From: Spirodela intermedia
Lineage: Eukaryota > Streptophyta > Magnoliopsida > Alismatales > Araceae
Reading direction: 5' to 3'
DNA length: 64,000 nucleotides
Assembly (NCBI GenBank): GCA_902729315.2
Contig: LR746273.1
Span: 3,325,001 to 3,389,000 of the forward strand
In this document: piece after piece, positions 1 to 11,395 of the stretch
How positions within the stretch are numbered: the stretch's first letter is position 1
Layout: every line of letters starts with the position of its first letter
Program-made: the position numbers and the translations under genes
The notes under the pieces: generated by a model
What the model saw: the letters and a program-made list of their open reading frames with translations, nothing else
The model's database searches: none
What the model was told of the DNA's origin: nothing

Positions 1-360
1 ATTCTATGTAGACAAATAATTTGTTTAAAAAGTTAATCAAATATAAATTTAGAATTTCTATTAGATGTAACTTGTTTAGAATTCTATCGTATATAAATTA
101 ATTTGCATCATTTATCTTTTCACATACAATCGAATGTGTAATTTTTGAAAATCTATTAACCATCATATAAATTGAGTCACCCCCTCTTTGTGTTCGTGAT
201 AGACTTAATATAAAGTCTACAGAAATATCAGCCCATGAACATTGTATAGAATCGGCAATGAAGTGTATAATCTAGTATTTTGACTCTATATTTTATAGAT
301 TTGACAAACTTGACATTTACAAAGAAAAGTTTCTACATATATTTTTAGTTTGGGCCAATA
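1..360 (-). pseudogene. Gypsy integrase fragment (zinc-binding domain and start of core)
   Basis: The minus-strand translation shows a degenerate HHCC-type end with a C-x2-C pair near 300-345. It is followed by an integrase-core-like DxxxxxVxRFSK-type stretch near 120-180. This is the usual gypsy order of zinc finger then core. Stops and substitutions make it non-functional, and it runs off the left edge of the window. Confidence 0.7.
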
Positions 361-555
361 ATACCACTCTTCAATTGATTGCAAGGTCTTGTCTCAACCA
401 AAGAAGTGTTATGCTAAGCTAAAAGAGTCATATTCGCATAGTAGTTTTTCTTTTATAGAGTTGTGAGAAATACATAACTATGTTCCTTGAAATAAGAAAT
501 CATCTTGTAGATAAAAACCTTAAGATGATATTCTAGATGTGTAAGTCATATATTG

Positions 556-1055
556 TTAAGAAAAATTATCATCTTTTGGGTATAATTCCTTGAGATAGTC
601 AAAGATAAGAATCTCAACATGCAAGTTCATCAAGCATGCTATTTTTCTACAAAGAGCATATGCAACTCGATTTGGTTTTCCTAACTTGTGTTTAATAATA
701 AAAGTAAAACATTGAATGAAAAGAATCCATCTGATATATATTATATTGATAAAATTCTGACTATTGACTGATTTGAGAGCTTGATGATCAATATATAAAA
801 TAGTGTTCTCATGTTTGTAAAACACAGACCACATCATAAAGTTCTAGTTGATATGCTGTCTATTATTTTCCTGCATGATAAAGCTTTTCACTAAAAAATA
901 CTATTAGTCGACTTTCTTGCGATACACTTCTAACATCAACTATAGATGCATCACATTCTGCTACTAATTTGCATCACTACTAATTTCTCTTTATCATGGT
1001 AAAATTATTACTAGCTTCATCAGTCTATTTGAAATTATTCTTTTTTACACATATA
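556..1055 (-). pseudogene. Gypsy RNase H domain fragment and distal RT
   Basis: The open stretch 556-837 (93 aa) carries the typical RNase H block around the DHQAL motif, followed by the RW-x4-Q-x-F and K-x-GKxNxVA-type patterns. Between 838 and 1,055 the same strand continues with degraded connection sequence, including a SEKL-like motif near 870-890. The piece joins the RT at 2,156 once the insertion at 1061-2151 is removed, with a short stretch of the canonical protein missing at the junction. Confidence 0.85.
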
Positions 1056-2156
1056 GTAACTAATAATTACAAATTAGTAGTTGCATCTATGCATTAATAT
1101 CTTATATATAGATACTAATTAATAGGTAGAGAATGTAATTATACGTGTTACCAACTCATTATGTCATTCATAATATTTTCTCATTTAAGTCTTAATACAT
1201 ATTATTTTATTTATTTTATTTCTATTATGAGACTAACCCTACTTGACTTTTATCAAATTAAGTAATAATTTTCTCACATTTTCTTGATAATTATTTGATT
1301 GTAATGACTTATGTGAGCTCTTATTATGAGTTAAAAGTAAAGGAAGAAGTCCAACCTTAACATATTTATTGGGCTAAGAGAGGGCATCATCTTGACTTAG
1401 TATATTTGGACTTAAAAAGACTATCAAGAGATGAGATCTAGGCCGCCCAATTTAGGGTGTCTTAAGATGAGATTAAGAGAAGGATTAGAGTACCACCCCT
1501 CATGAAATGATCTGGGCTATCTAGTAAGAGAGATAGTTATTAATCATAACTGTTCATTAGAGGAGACTAATTCTCGAGAGAATTAAGACATCTCACCCCT
1601 TTTTTGGAGGGCGCTTTTTGACTCTCTCTCTAGTAGTGGCTAGCCAAAGGAAATAAGAGGAAAATCAAGGCATAATCAAAGGCATTCTCGTGTCTAAGAT
1701 CATCTTGGAGTAGAGATTACTTAGAGTACATCAAGATCGTCTCGGATCAAGCATCACTAGGACTAGGATTGATGCACAATGAGGTTTGTGTAAGATCTAG
1801 ATTTGAAGCATCCTTGTAATTCTCTTCATAGATAGACTAAATTTTAGTTGAACTATTTTACCATTTATTCTATCATTCTATTGCATTAGATCTATTTTCT
1901 CCCCTTTGTCACACTTTTTTTTTCTCTCATCTTTACCTTTGTTAGATTAATTCCGTCCTTCATGATCTTAAGTATATATATATATATATATATAAGAAAT
2001 AAAATAAGTAAAATTCATACTCTCATTGCCCATGCTCCCTAAGAATCAACCATTACTTATCCAAAATAGAAGAGTGAGGTTTTATAAATCTTATTTACAT
2101 GAACTTGGTTGCATCATGATGACTTATTTAATGTTTAATTCGAGTTCATTAGTAAC
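1056..2156. mobile_element. Solo-LTR-like insertion (copy A) with 5-bp target duplication
   Basis: A non-coding repeat of about 1.09 kb occupies 1061-2151 and is flanked by identical GTAAC at 1056-1060 and 2152-2156. It is about 80% or more similar by eye to copy B at 9918-11044. It lies inside the reverse transcriptase of the minus-strand gypsy element: the coding sense on both sides resumes at the duplicated GTTAC (minus strand). Size, 5-bp duplication and lack of coding potential fit a solo LTR. The ends read TAAT...ATTA instead of the usual TG...CA, so the exact class is uncertain. A short (TA)n tract lies near 1,975-1,993. Confidence 0.75.
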
Positions 2157-2890
2157 TTGATGAATTGTTGTTGGTGTTAGCCAATCTCTAATAGCTCTAA
2201 CCATTTCTTCATTTACTTTGATCCCATTAGCACTTACAATGTATTTCAAAAATAACAAATTAGTAATCACAAAGTCACATTTCTTCTAGTTAATGCATGA
2301 TTGATTTTATTGTAACACTTTAAACACTGATATGAGATGTTTAATGTGTTCTTCTTCTGCAGTATTATAAATAAAAATGTCATCAAAATAAACAAAAAAA
2401 GTTATCAATTAAAGGTTTCAGAACTTGATTCATCACTCTCATAAATTTATTGAGAGCGTTGGATAAGCCAAAAGGCATGACTAACTATTCATAAAGACTT
2501 GTATTAATTTTACAAGTAGTCTTCCACTCATCTCTTGGTCGAATTTAAATCTGATGGTATCTGCTCTTTAAATCAACCTTTGAGAAACTTTTAGAACCAA
2601 AAAGTATATCAACATGTCATCTATGTGTGAAATTAAAAATCTATACTTAACTACTATCTTGTTGATAGCTTTGTTGTCGATACACATCTACCAACTTCCA
2701 TCTCTCTTTAAAACAAATAGAGTAGGCACAAAGTATGGGCTCAAACTTTTTCTTATCAATACTTTACTCAATAGTTATTTGACTTATTATTGAAGAATTG
2801 TTTTTTCTTTTGAAGTCATACTATAATGTAGAAGGTTAGGCACGTTAGTTCTTACCATAAGATCAATATGATGTTGTACATCTCACACTG
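2156..2890 (-). pseudogene. Gypsy reverse transcriptase fragment
   Basis: The minus strand shows the RT blocks in order: a KRDGSW-type block with MCIDNKAINKI near 2,650-2,715, and the catalytic motif in the form VYFDDI near 2,370-2,390. A K-x-CDF / L-x-FL-like block lies near 2,250-2,290, then an I-x-W-x-TPT-type motif just before the insertion at 2,156. Several stops interrupt the frame. The FDD form of the YxDD box is usual in plant gypsy elements. Confidence 0.85.
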
Positions 2891-3169
2891 GTGGAAAATG
2901 AGTAGATACTTCTTCAATTATAAAAAATTCAAATAATAGACTTTCAACAACTCTTGGGTATCACATCAGCTATTTTAGCATTTGAATCAAGTCTTTAAAT
3001 AATCACAAATAATTTGGCATTAATATCAAACTTATTAAATAACTCTTTCTAATTTATGAACATTATTTTTTTTCTTTTTTATTTCTTTTATTTGCTAAAA
3101 TCACTATCTTTGGTTAGATCTACAAAAAAAGTTATCATTTCTACAAAAAGTATAAATATTTTCCTTACC

Positions 3170-3490
3170 ATAGTGTGTAGCATCAACATTAAATTGTCAT
3201 GTTCTGCCTAATGCCATATGACAAAATTCATCTCTATGATGTCACATTGCACTTCTTCAGAATAAGTCTTACTAATTAAAAATCTAACTAAATAGATCTT
3301 AGAAACTCGAATTTATGTTTCTTTCTTGATCCGACTAATTCATTAAAGATGAAAATGTTAGCTTGTCTATAAAACTAATTTTTTAACCATAGCAGATGAG
3401 ACAATATTCTCAATACTACCACTATCAATAATTATATCGCTTACCTTAGAATTGACAATGCATCTTGTTCTAAAAATGTTATGAAACAAT
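3170..3490 (-). pseudogene. Gypsy aspartic protease fragment
   Basis: Near 3,370-3,480 on the minus strand a stretch resembling the retroviral-type aspartic protease is visible, with an IIDSGS catalytic block preceded by a FRTRC motif and followed by an ENIVS-like segment. Its place between gag and RT is as expected for Ty3/gypsy. Downstream sequence to about 3,170 is degraded. Confidence 0.65.
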
Positions 3491-3624
3491 AGATCATCGT
3501 CTTCTTCTTTTGGTGAATATATAAATCTTCTTACTACAAGTGAGTATGAGAACGCCTCTCTAGTATCAAATTTAATAAAATTTTCTTCTATCTAACCTCT
3601 AATTTCTAGCTCTTCATGTTCTAC

Positions 3625-4665
3625 TTACTCTTCGATAGAATCTATAAAGTTTATCGTGTCACATTTTAGATAGATATTTGATTTTTGTATATTTTCTTCA
3701 TATTTGTAACATTTATGAATAACATTAAAAGTATAAAGATTTATGTTAATAGAGATTTGGGCAGAAGGATTTGTTTCACTTGATCTGATAAAACTTTGAT
3801 TCAATCGTCTATTTTGCAATGTAGAAGAAACAACTACTTTTATCTTCCTCTATTTTGATTGAAGAGTTGAATCGTGACTTCTAAATTTCGAACTCTATTT
3901 TTTCCTTTTTCTAATAAGACTTCACTACGCTTTGCATTATTACAATGTCAAGTTTGAAAAATGACTATAAAGTCATTTTGTCTTTGATTTCACATCTAAG
4001 ACCACCTTTAAATCTTGAAATCATATATGACTCTAATTTTGTCAAGTTAATTTGAGAAGATAAACAATAAAATTCTTCAACATAAATGTAAACAAATATA
4101 TTTCTAAAATTTACAATTTTGATATTGTTGATATAAAATTTGTTCATAATATAGGAGAAGAAAATGAGATTTCAAGAGTTTATTCATTTTCTCCTATGAT
4201 TGTAAAGATTTTTTATATGACCCTGTATGTGTGGTCTATAATTGATCCCACCAAGTAGAGGCTCCAACCTTTAATTTATAAGTCAATAGTTTTAATTATT
4301 TTTCATCATAAATTTTTATGTATTCAAAATATTATTCTACTTCAAATAACCAATCTAAGAAATTTCAAGAACTATCTTCTTCAAACCTTGATTTAGAATA
4401 GACAAAACTAAAAGTAAAGTGAGTATCTAATAAAGGTTCGACATGAGTGACTTTTTGAGGATGTCTGATTTCATGATCTGCAAGAGGGCGTGAATAACTC
4501 TCGATGTACTCATTTTTGTCAAAAGTTATTTCAAAATTTTACTAATATTGTTAAAAAAATTATATATTTAGTGTTGTATTGCAATAAAACTTAATTTAGA
4601 GAAAGGACATACTTTAGGAGAATCATCATCATTGTGACATCTTTGAACTTTAATTTGGAATGTTG
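3625..4665 (-). pseudogene. Gypsy gag remnant
   Basis: The open stretch 3965-4147 on the minus strand carries a gag-capsid-like pattern (EEFY-x-LS, then an RF-x-GGLR-type motif). Shorter open stretches at 3625-3819 and 4568-4807 flank it. No intact CCHC knuckle was found. Identification rests on the motif and on the position between the primer-binding site and the protease. Confidence 0.55.
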
Positions 4666-4669
4666 ACTT

Positions 4670-4681
4670 GCTCTGATAACA
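4670..4681 (-). other. tRNA-Met type primer-binding site of the minus-strand gypsy element
   Basis: The minus strand reads TGTTATCAGAGC, one base from the common plant LTR-retrotransposon primer site TGGTATCAGAGC complementary to the 3' end of initiator tRNA-Met. It sits just upstream of the gag remnant, as expected, and places the 5' LTR at higher coordinates. Confidence 0.7.
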
Positions 4682-5449
4682 ACTTACGTAGTAATAACAC
4701 AGAAGACAAATAAGATATGAGGCTTGAATCCACAAAGTTCTAATCTTGAGGAAGAAACTAACCTCTAAATCCACATATTGTCTTTCAATCATTGAATCCA
4801 CAAGCAAAAAAGAAAAGTTCTTCTCATAGTGGAGAAAACTAAATCAACTCAAAAGGTGTGAACCTTAGGTTACAATAGGGGCTTTAATATAGGCTAGAAA
4901 GGAGGTGGGGTGCTCCCAAAAAGAGTGTCTTGAATAAATCTTGGGGACAAACTCTGACTAACCTTGAAATGACTCAAAATAAAGTCTTAGATTGATCCTC
5001 TAGACATACTTTGACTAACTTTGAAATGACCTATAACATAGTTTAATTGGTAAAGATCCTAAACAAATCTTAGGTATAGACTCTAACAGTCAAAGATTCT
5101 AAACAGATCTTAGGTACAGACTTTGAATAGTATTAAAGCCCTTTCTAGAAGAAAGAGGCATAAAGTGCCTTCTAGAAATTAAAAGACAGATAATATCTCA
5201 TAGAAGTGAAAGGACATAAAATAGCAAAGAAAATAATACTTCTTATACTTCTAGCCCACTTGTGACATATGTGGGCCCCTTTTTCACCACTCTTCACTTT
5301 AGGCCCAAATTTATGATAATTAAGCCTAAATTTGAAGTTGAGACTTCAACTTGTGTCTTAGGCTACGTTAGATAATAAGAGTCATGAAACTAGATAATAA
5401 GAGGGAGCACACAAAGATATTAGGAGGGAGCTGATAAAATTATGAAAAA

Positions 5450-6585
5450 GTCGTGAAGTATCGTTACTAAAATTATTAAATAATTTACAATAAATGGATC
5501 GTGAATCTATCGAGTAAATGATCTTTGATTGATCGACGAAGAAGTTGTTATCAAGATGAGGACGATCTGCTAAGAGATGAGTTGTCACCTCCTAAGAACA
5601 TATCAACTGTGATGAAAAGCCTCTTCTCACTACATGGACCTAAGGATGAAGCTCCTCTCTATCGGGTGACAACCATTGGAGAGCCGCAAAGTCATTTTTC
5701 TATCTTCTAGGTGACATCGTCGAAGAAGGTTCAACAACCCATTTCATTGATCTCTAGACCTCGTAAAAAAATCTAGAGATTATTTACATCATCCTTGTTC
5801 CAAGAGAGCCTTTCAGGACATGGATGTTGCACAATAATCCTCTCAAATGCTCAGAATTCTAATGCATCGTTGACGAATTATTGCCACAATGTCGAAACTT
5901 TATTTTACTATTTTTTTAGCTAGTTTAACTTCCATCATCATTTTTCTAGACTTCGAAAGAAGATCTAGTGAATGTCTAAGTCATCCATACCTAATGAGAG
6001 CTTTTGAGGCCATGAACATTGTTCGATGATCCTTCCAAACATACAAAATTTTGACAATCGTCGCGTAAGGCCAGAACTCTACCTTTTTTACTTTCAACTT
6101 AAATTTTATTTTATTTACTAATAATTTATATGATTTAAAATTTTCAAACTATTCTTTATTCAATTACGATTCTTCTGGCTTTTAATAATCTTAATTTGAC
6201 TAATTAAATTATCTATAATCACTTATGTAAGAATCGTCAAGTGGAACACTATTTCTACTCGATTCGCATTCATCATACATTGACATCTTTTTGATACCCA
6301 CACCCTTATTTTCCTTTTTCACAAATTTTAAATATATTTTATTTTCATTTTTTAGTCTAAAATTCATAAAAAAATTATATTCTTTGAAGAAAATTCTAAA
6401 ATATTATACAATATTATATTACATCCCTATGATTGACCTAGAAATTTTTTACTATTTTTAGAACTTATATTAAATTATAATTTATATATTTCATCAGAAA
6501 TACTTTAAATATCCAAAAATTAGTATGTTTTAGTTTTATAAATTTTAAATTTTGTGATTTATTATACGACAACTAAGTCATGTCA
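5450..6585 (+). repeat. Dispersed 1.7-kb repeat family, copy d (3' two thirds)
   Basis: This block matches the distal part of copy a (8,580-9,547) and copy b (14,470-15,364) in the same orientation. Shared landmarks are the TCTATCGAG segment, the GGATGAAGCTCC segment and the terminal stretch ending GTCATGTCAAT. It has no coding sense; the short open stretches inside it are shared by chance. It ends where an inverted copy of the family's 5' part starts (6,590). Confidence 0.75.
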
Positions 6586-6589
6586 ATAA

Positions 6590-6995
6590 GTCTCTTTCTT
6601 ATATGTGTATAACTATTCCTTGCCCCACAACTTAGTTGGTCACTAATGACGTGAAAAGGGAGTGATGCACACGTCCCTCTTACTATTTCTTAGTTGCCTA
6701 AGCCCCCTGCTCACAACTTCACCTGACTGTGCTTCTAACCTACTTGTGGGCTCGGCTGGCTAATGGGTCCACCATTTTTTCTATATTTTTATTTTATTTT
6801 ATTTTATTTATCTCAAAATTATGATTATAAAAATTCATATAAAATCATATAAATAGCCAAAAATTCACATTAACTAACTAAACATTACTTTTTAATAATT
6901 TAATATTAGTATAAGTCTATTTATTATGAGTTAAGACTTAAAATCTATTATTAATTAATTATTAACTCATAATAATGTAGATTTATCAATTACTA
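6590..6995 (-). repeat. Dispersed 1.7-kb repeat family, inverted 5' part (copy d')
   Basis: Reverse-complemented, this segment matches the 5' part of copy a (7,826 to about 8,205), including the CTTGCCCCACAAC segment, the A/T-rich tract and the terminal hairpin (here 6921-6975). Together with copy d it forms a rearranged family member whose 5' part is inverted behind its 3' part. Confidence 0.7.
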
Positions 6996-7600
6996 ATAAT
7001 TATGAGGTAGTAGTTGGTAATGATGTTGACAATTAAATGAAAAGATATATATAAATGAGTTATCTTGGAGTTACAAGAGAATAATTGTAGATAACTCTCT
7101 TATATTCAACATGGAAATCATCAACTTCATCTTAGGCATTTAGTGATTGAACACCCTCAGCCCAACATAAGTTAATTAAGAATAGATTATAAAATTATCA
7201 AGGTACAACAATCACCTTGAAAGATGACTTGAATCTTTGTAGGTCAAGTATTTCATTAAAGTCTTCGACTTGGAAACTATAATGAGGACATGGCACTTTG
7301 ATAGAACATCAACAAGTGGATAAATTGGAAGAAGCTTAGCCAATATTCCATAAGAGGATAGTTTGAGAGGTGTTTCAAGTAGCTTTAGAGCTACCCTCCA
7401 TGAGAGAGGTAGACCATTCCATCATCCTACAACTAGGCGCATGATTGATCAATATACAGCCTCACAAGTAGACCCTAGTTTAGAAAGGAAAATTTGAATG
7501 GTTACTCAGTAAGATGTATGCAACATGAATAGTTTGGCCCATCTAACAACCCTCAATCAAGATAGATCTTGTTAGCAATTATCCCTCAATGGTGGTAGTA
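6996..7600. other. Unassigned intergenic DNA
   Basis: About 600 bases between repeat copies. There is no convincing open reading frame and no recognisable element. It is probably old transposon-derived sequence. Confidence 0.4.
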
Positions 7601-7601
7601 G

Positions 7602-7885
7602 ATCATTTAGCTTACTAAAACACTAATATACAACTCAAGATGTGACATTCATTTTCATGAGGAACATCGTTGATAAGTCTTCATTATCATGAGTTAATAA
7701 TTAGTAAGTAATATAATTTTAGCCTTAACTCATGATAAATACAATCATTTAGCTTACTAAAACACTAATATACAACTCAAGATGTGACATTCATTTTCAT
7801 GAGGAACATCGTTGATAAGTCTTCATTATCATGAGTTAATAATTAGTAAGTAATATAATTTTAGCCTTAACTCATGATAAATAGA
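7602..7885 (+). repeat. Near-perfect 142-bp tandem duplication
   Basis: The unit at 7602-7743 is repeated at 7744-7885 with no difference that I can see over about 140 bases. Each unit carries the family hairpin (7684-7738 and 7826-7880). The second copy leads into the full repeat copy a. Confidence 0.9.
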
Positions 7886-9547
7886 CTTATATTTGTGTTC
7901 AAGTGTCAAAAGTGGTTTTTAGTTGATTAACGTGATTTTTTTAGCTAATTATGTATTTTGTACAAATTTATATGATTTTTATAGTCTTATTTTTTAGATA
8001 AATGAAGAAAAAGAAATTAAAATAAAAATATAGCAAAATGGGGGGGGACCTGCCAACTAGCTAGGCCCGCAAGGGGGTCGAAAGCGCAATCAAGGAGGAG
8101 CCACAAGTAGGGACTCGAGTGGCTAGGACCAATGGGGGCACTTGTGTGCCACTCCCCTTCCACATCACTAGTGCCTAGCCGGTTGTGGGGCAAGGAGTGA
8201 TCGTACTAGCGGGAGAAAGGGACTCATTACTTGCAAATGTAATATTATTATATATTTACCTAAAACTTTGGCGCACAAGCAATGTGGGATTAAGCCCGCA
8301 TCACACCTTCCCCCGAAAGGCTTCAAAGATTTTAATACTTAAACTACCCCTTATTTATAATAGAGATATATCATGATGACGTCACTTGATAAGGGCATTA
8401 GAGTACTTATTTCAATCTCTCTTAGAAAGGCAAGTAATCCGGCATGGGTTTTAATCTTCCCAGAGCTAAAACTCATATTTTTATTTAATTATCACGACTT
8501 TCCTACAGATTGTCAGTGAAAGATTAAGCTGCCAAAATCGCTAGATCATCAGCGAAAATCTCGTCAACGCAATTTGTAGAGCATTGTTACTAAAATTGTT
8601 GAACGATTCGCGATAAAAGGATCACGAATCTATCGAGTACCGATTGATTGACGAACAAGCCATCATTAGGAAGAGGACGATCTGCCGAGAGACGAGTTGC
8701 TACGTCTTGAGAGCATACCAGATGTGATGAAGAGTTTCCTCTTGCTGTGCTGACCTGAGGATGAAGCTCCTTGACATGCGTCCCACCTCCATCCAACTCT
8801 TCTCCATCGGGTGACAGTCACTGGAGAGCTGCAAAGTCATCATTTTTCCGCTCCATCAAGTGACAGCTATCGAAGACGATTCGACAACCTATTTCATTGA
8901 TTTCTAGACTTTGCAAGGAGATCTAGAAATTACCTACATCGTCCTTGTCCAAGGAGAGCCTTCAAAGCTGTGAACACTACATGACAATTCTCCCAAATGC
9001 TTAGGATTCTAATACATCACTGACGTATCGCCATCGTGACGTCGAAACTCTGTTTTCCTACTTTCAACTTAATTTCTGCTTCATTAATGATAATTTGTGT
9101 GATTTAAATTTACCAAGGTATATTTCATTCAATTACAATTCTTCTAGCTTTTATAGATCTTAATTTGATCAATTAAATCTTCTATAATCGCTTACGTAAG
9201 AATTGTTAGTTTCCACCTGATCCGCGTTCATTGGGCACTAACGTCATCTTAACATCCACACCCTTATTTCTATTTTCCGTGAATTTTAAATATATTTTAT
9301 TATTATTTCCTAATATATAATTCATAGAAAATCGTATTATTTGAAGAAAATTCTGAAAAATTACCCAATATTATATTATATCTTTGTGATTGACTTGGGA
9401 AATTACCACTATTTTTTGAAATTTTATTGAGTTATAATTAAGATATTTGTTCAGAAATACTTCTAAATATCTGAAAATTAGTATTTTCTAGTTTTTATAA
9501 ATTTTAAATGTACGTGCTTTACTATACAACGACTAAGTCACGTCAAT
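7823..9547 (+). repeat. Dispersed 1.7-kb repeat family, copy a
   Basis: This is the most complete family member. It starts with an inverted-repeat hairpin (arms 7826-7839 and 7867-7880), then an A/T-rich tract, a GC-richer segment (8,040-8,310) and a long non-coding body, and ends near GTCACGTCAAT. Copies b, c, d and d' share this layout. No coding capacity or clear TG...CA ends were established, so it could be an LTR, a non-autonomous DNA element or a Helitron-like element. Confidence 0.75.
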
Positions 9548-9639
9548 CGTCTAACTCCATGGAATCTCCCTCACCTTTATACATGATCCTGATTGCATAT
9601 TTATAAATTTTAAATGTACGTACTTTACTCATAAATGAA

Positions 9640-9917
9640 TGACCAATTGGAGGCAATGAACCTCATTTATTTTAGATGTTTTGTAGGAGATGAAGTACAA
9701 CAATGAAGTAAATAGATCCCATGGGCTGAGTACTAGTACAACACCATGTATCAACCCTCCATGAAGTTTACCCCTTCAAAATTGTGTATGGTAGGAACCC
9801 TCCTAAATTTTTTGTAGTTTCTTACTCAATGGTCAATGACTATAGACCTTGAACAACAATTGCAAGCATGAGAGGATATCTCTCATCAACTAAATTAGAA
9901 CTTCCTTTAGGCATAAG
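9640..9917 (+). pseudogene. Gypsy integrase C-terminal fragment, first part
   Basis: The plus-strand translation, with stops, shows the motif set that follows the gypsy integrase core: an RCFVG block, then a W-x5-PWAEY-x-YNT motif near 9,700-9,745, then PFK-x-VYGR-x-PP near 9,770-9,805. It is interrupted by the solo-LTR-like copy B starting at 9918. Confidence 0.75.
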
Positions 9918-11049
9918 TGATAATTATAAAATAATAGTTACATATATTTATTAATATCTTATATATAGATGCTAATTAATGTAGAATATAATTATACATG
10001 TGTTATCGACTTATTATGACATTCATAATATTTTATTATTTAGTCTTAATATATATTATTTTATTTTATTTATTTATATTATGAGACTAACCACGCTTGA
10101 CTTTTATGAAGTTAAGTCGTGATTCTCTCATATTTTCTTGATAATTATTTGATTGCAAGGACTTATGTGAACTCTTATTATGAGTTGGAAGTAATAAAAG
10201 AAGCCTAAGTCTTCAACTTAAGAAAAAGCCCAAGTCTTATAGAGAAGGCTGGCTTAATATGTTTATGGGCCCAAGAGAGAGAGTAATCTTGGCCTTAGCC
10301 TATTTGGACTTAAAAGGGTTATCAAGAGATGAGATATAAGCTACCTATCTTAGGACATCGTAAGATGAGAGAAGAGAAGGATTAGAGTGCCAATCGCTAT
10401 GAAAGAATTTGGGCCATCCACTAAGAAAGTTAATTATTAATTATAACCATCTATTAGAAAGGCTTAATTTTTGAGAAGATTAAGACATCTCGCCCCCTTA
10501 TTGAAGAATGCTTTTTGGCTCTCTCTCTAGTAGTGGCCAGCCAAAGAAAAAAGAAAAGAAATCAAGACTAGGTCAATGACATTTTCGTGTCTAAGATCAT
10601 CATAGAGAAAATACTACTTAGAATGCATCAAAATTGTCGCAGATCAAGCACCACTCGGTCTAGGACTGGTGCATAATGAGGTTTGTGTAAGATCTAGATT
10701 TTGAGCATCTTTGCAATTTTCTCCATAAATAAATTAACTATTAGTTCAAACTAGTTTTACTATTTATTCTATTATTTCATTGCGTTAGATTTATTCTCTC
10801 CCGTTTATCACACTTTTTATTTCTTCTTGTCTTGACTCTTGTTAGATTAATTTCGCCCTTTACAATCTTAAGTATATCTTTATATAAGAACTAAAATAAG
10901 TAGAATTATTACTCTCATTACCCATGCTCCCTATGGATCAATACTTACTTATCTTAAACAAAAGAGTGAGGTTTTATAAATATTATTTACATGAACTTGG
11001 TTGTATTACAATAACATATGAGTACGTCTAAATCGAGTTCATTAGTAAG
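9913..11049. mobile_element. Solo-LTR-like insertion (copy B)
   Basis: Non-coding repeat at 9918-11044 (about 1.13 kb), homologous along its whole length to copy A. The flanking pentamers ATAAG (9913-9917) and GTAAG (11045-11049) fit a target duplication with one mismatch. It sits inside a plus-strand gypsy integrase remnant. Copy B starts TGATAATT and ends TTCATTA. Confidence 0.7.
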
Positions 11050-11395
11050 CACAAATGAATATTTATACATAACACAAAAATAGAGGAGTCACATCTGGAT
11101 TGATCAATTGAATGTACCTAAAATGAGACCCTATTGATTCCATTCCCTAGTCTAAATGACAAACACGAAGATGACACCCTAATTTTTTGAACCTTACTAG
11201 ATCTTGGGGAAAATGGGCTCAAGGCCTACTACTTGGCACTCTAGACACATCTCAAAACTACAAACAACAAAGCTTTATTAGGAAATGACAGTAGGAGCAG
11301 CACATCAACAATAATTTTCTACATTTAGCCTAAGGACAAGGGTAATTTTGTAGGGGTGAGTAATGTTAGGTGTAATTGTTGAGTTATAGATTAAC
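11045..11395 (+). pseudogene. Gypsy pol C-terminal end, second part
   Basis: After the insertion, the plus strand shows a degraded chromodomain-side tail ending with an F-x-L-x-DK...GVSNVR-like stretch near 11,310-11,375, resembling the last residues of gypsy pol (EDK...G-x-GNV). The middle is heavily decayed. The assignment relies on this ending and on the integrase piece upstream. Confidence 0.5.

Larger units (their letters stand above)
1..5370 (-). mobile_element. Degenerate Ty3/gypsy LTR retrotransposon, internal region plus 5' LTR side
   Basis: Read on the minus strand, the recognisable parts run from about 4,680 down to 1 in the Ty3/gypsy order: primer-binding site, gag, protease, reverse transcriptase, RNase H, integrase. 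Many stops and frameshifts show it is dead. It is cut off by the window start, so the integrase C-terminus and 3' LTR are not seen. The RT is split by a solo-LTR-like insertion at 1061-2151. The block at about 4,690-5,370 has the position of the 5' LTR and leader and contains imperfect internal direct repeats (for example around 5,063-5,122). The outer LTR edge is not defined and no target duplication was found. The order with RNase H before integrase supports Ty3/gypsy and argues against copia. Confidence 0.85.

Noticed and set aside
5461-5710. Open frames in repeat copy d, partly shared with copy a
   Set aside because: The reading frames are not preserved between copies, so they are chance openings in a non-coding repeat.
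7823-9547. Calling the 1.7-kb family a Helitron
   Set aside because: The hairpin is at the presumed 5' end, and no TC start or CTRR end with A|T target could be fixed.
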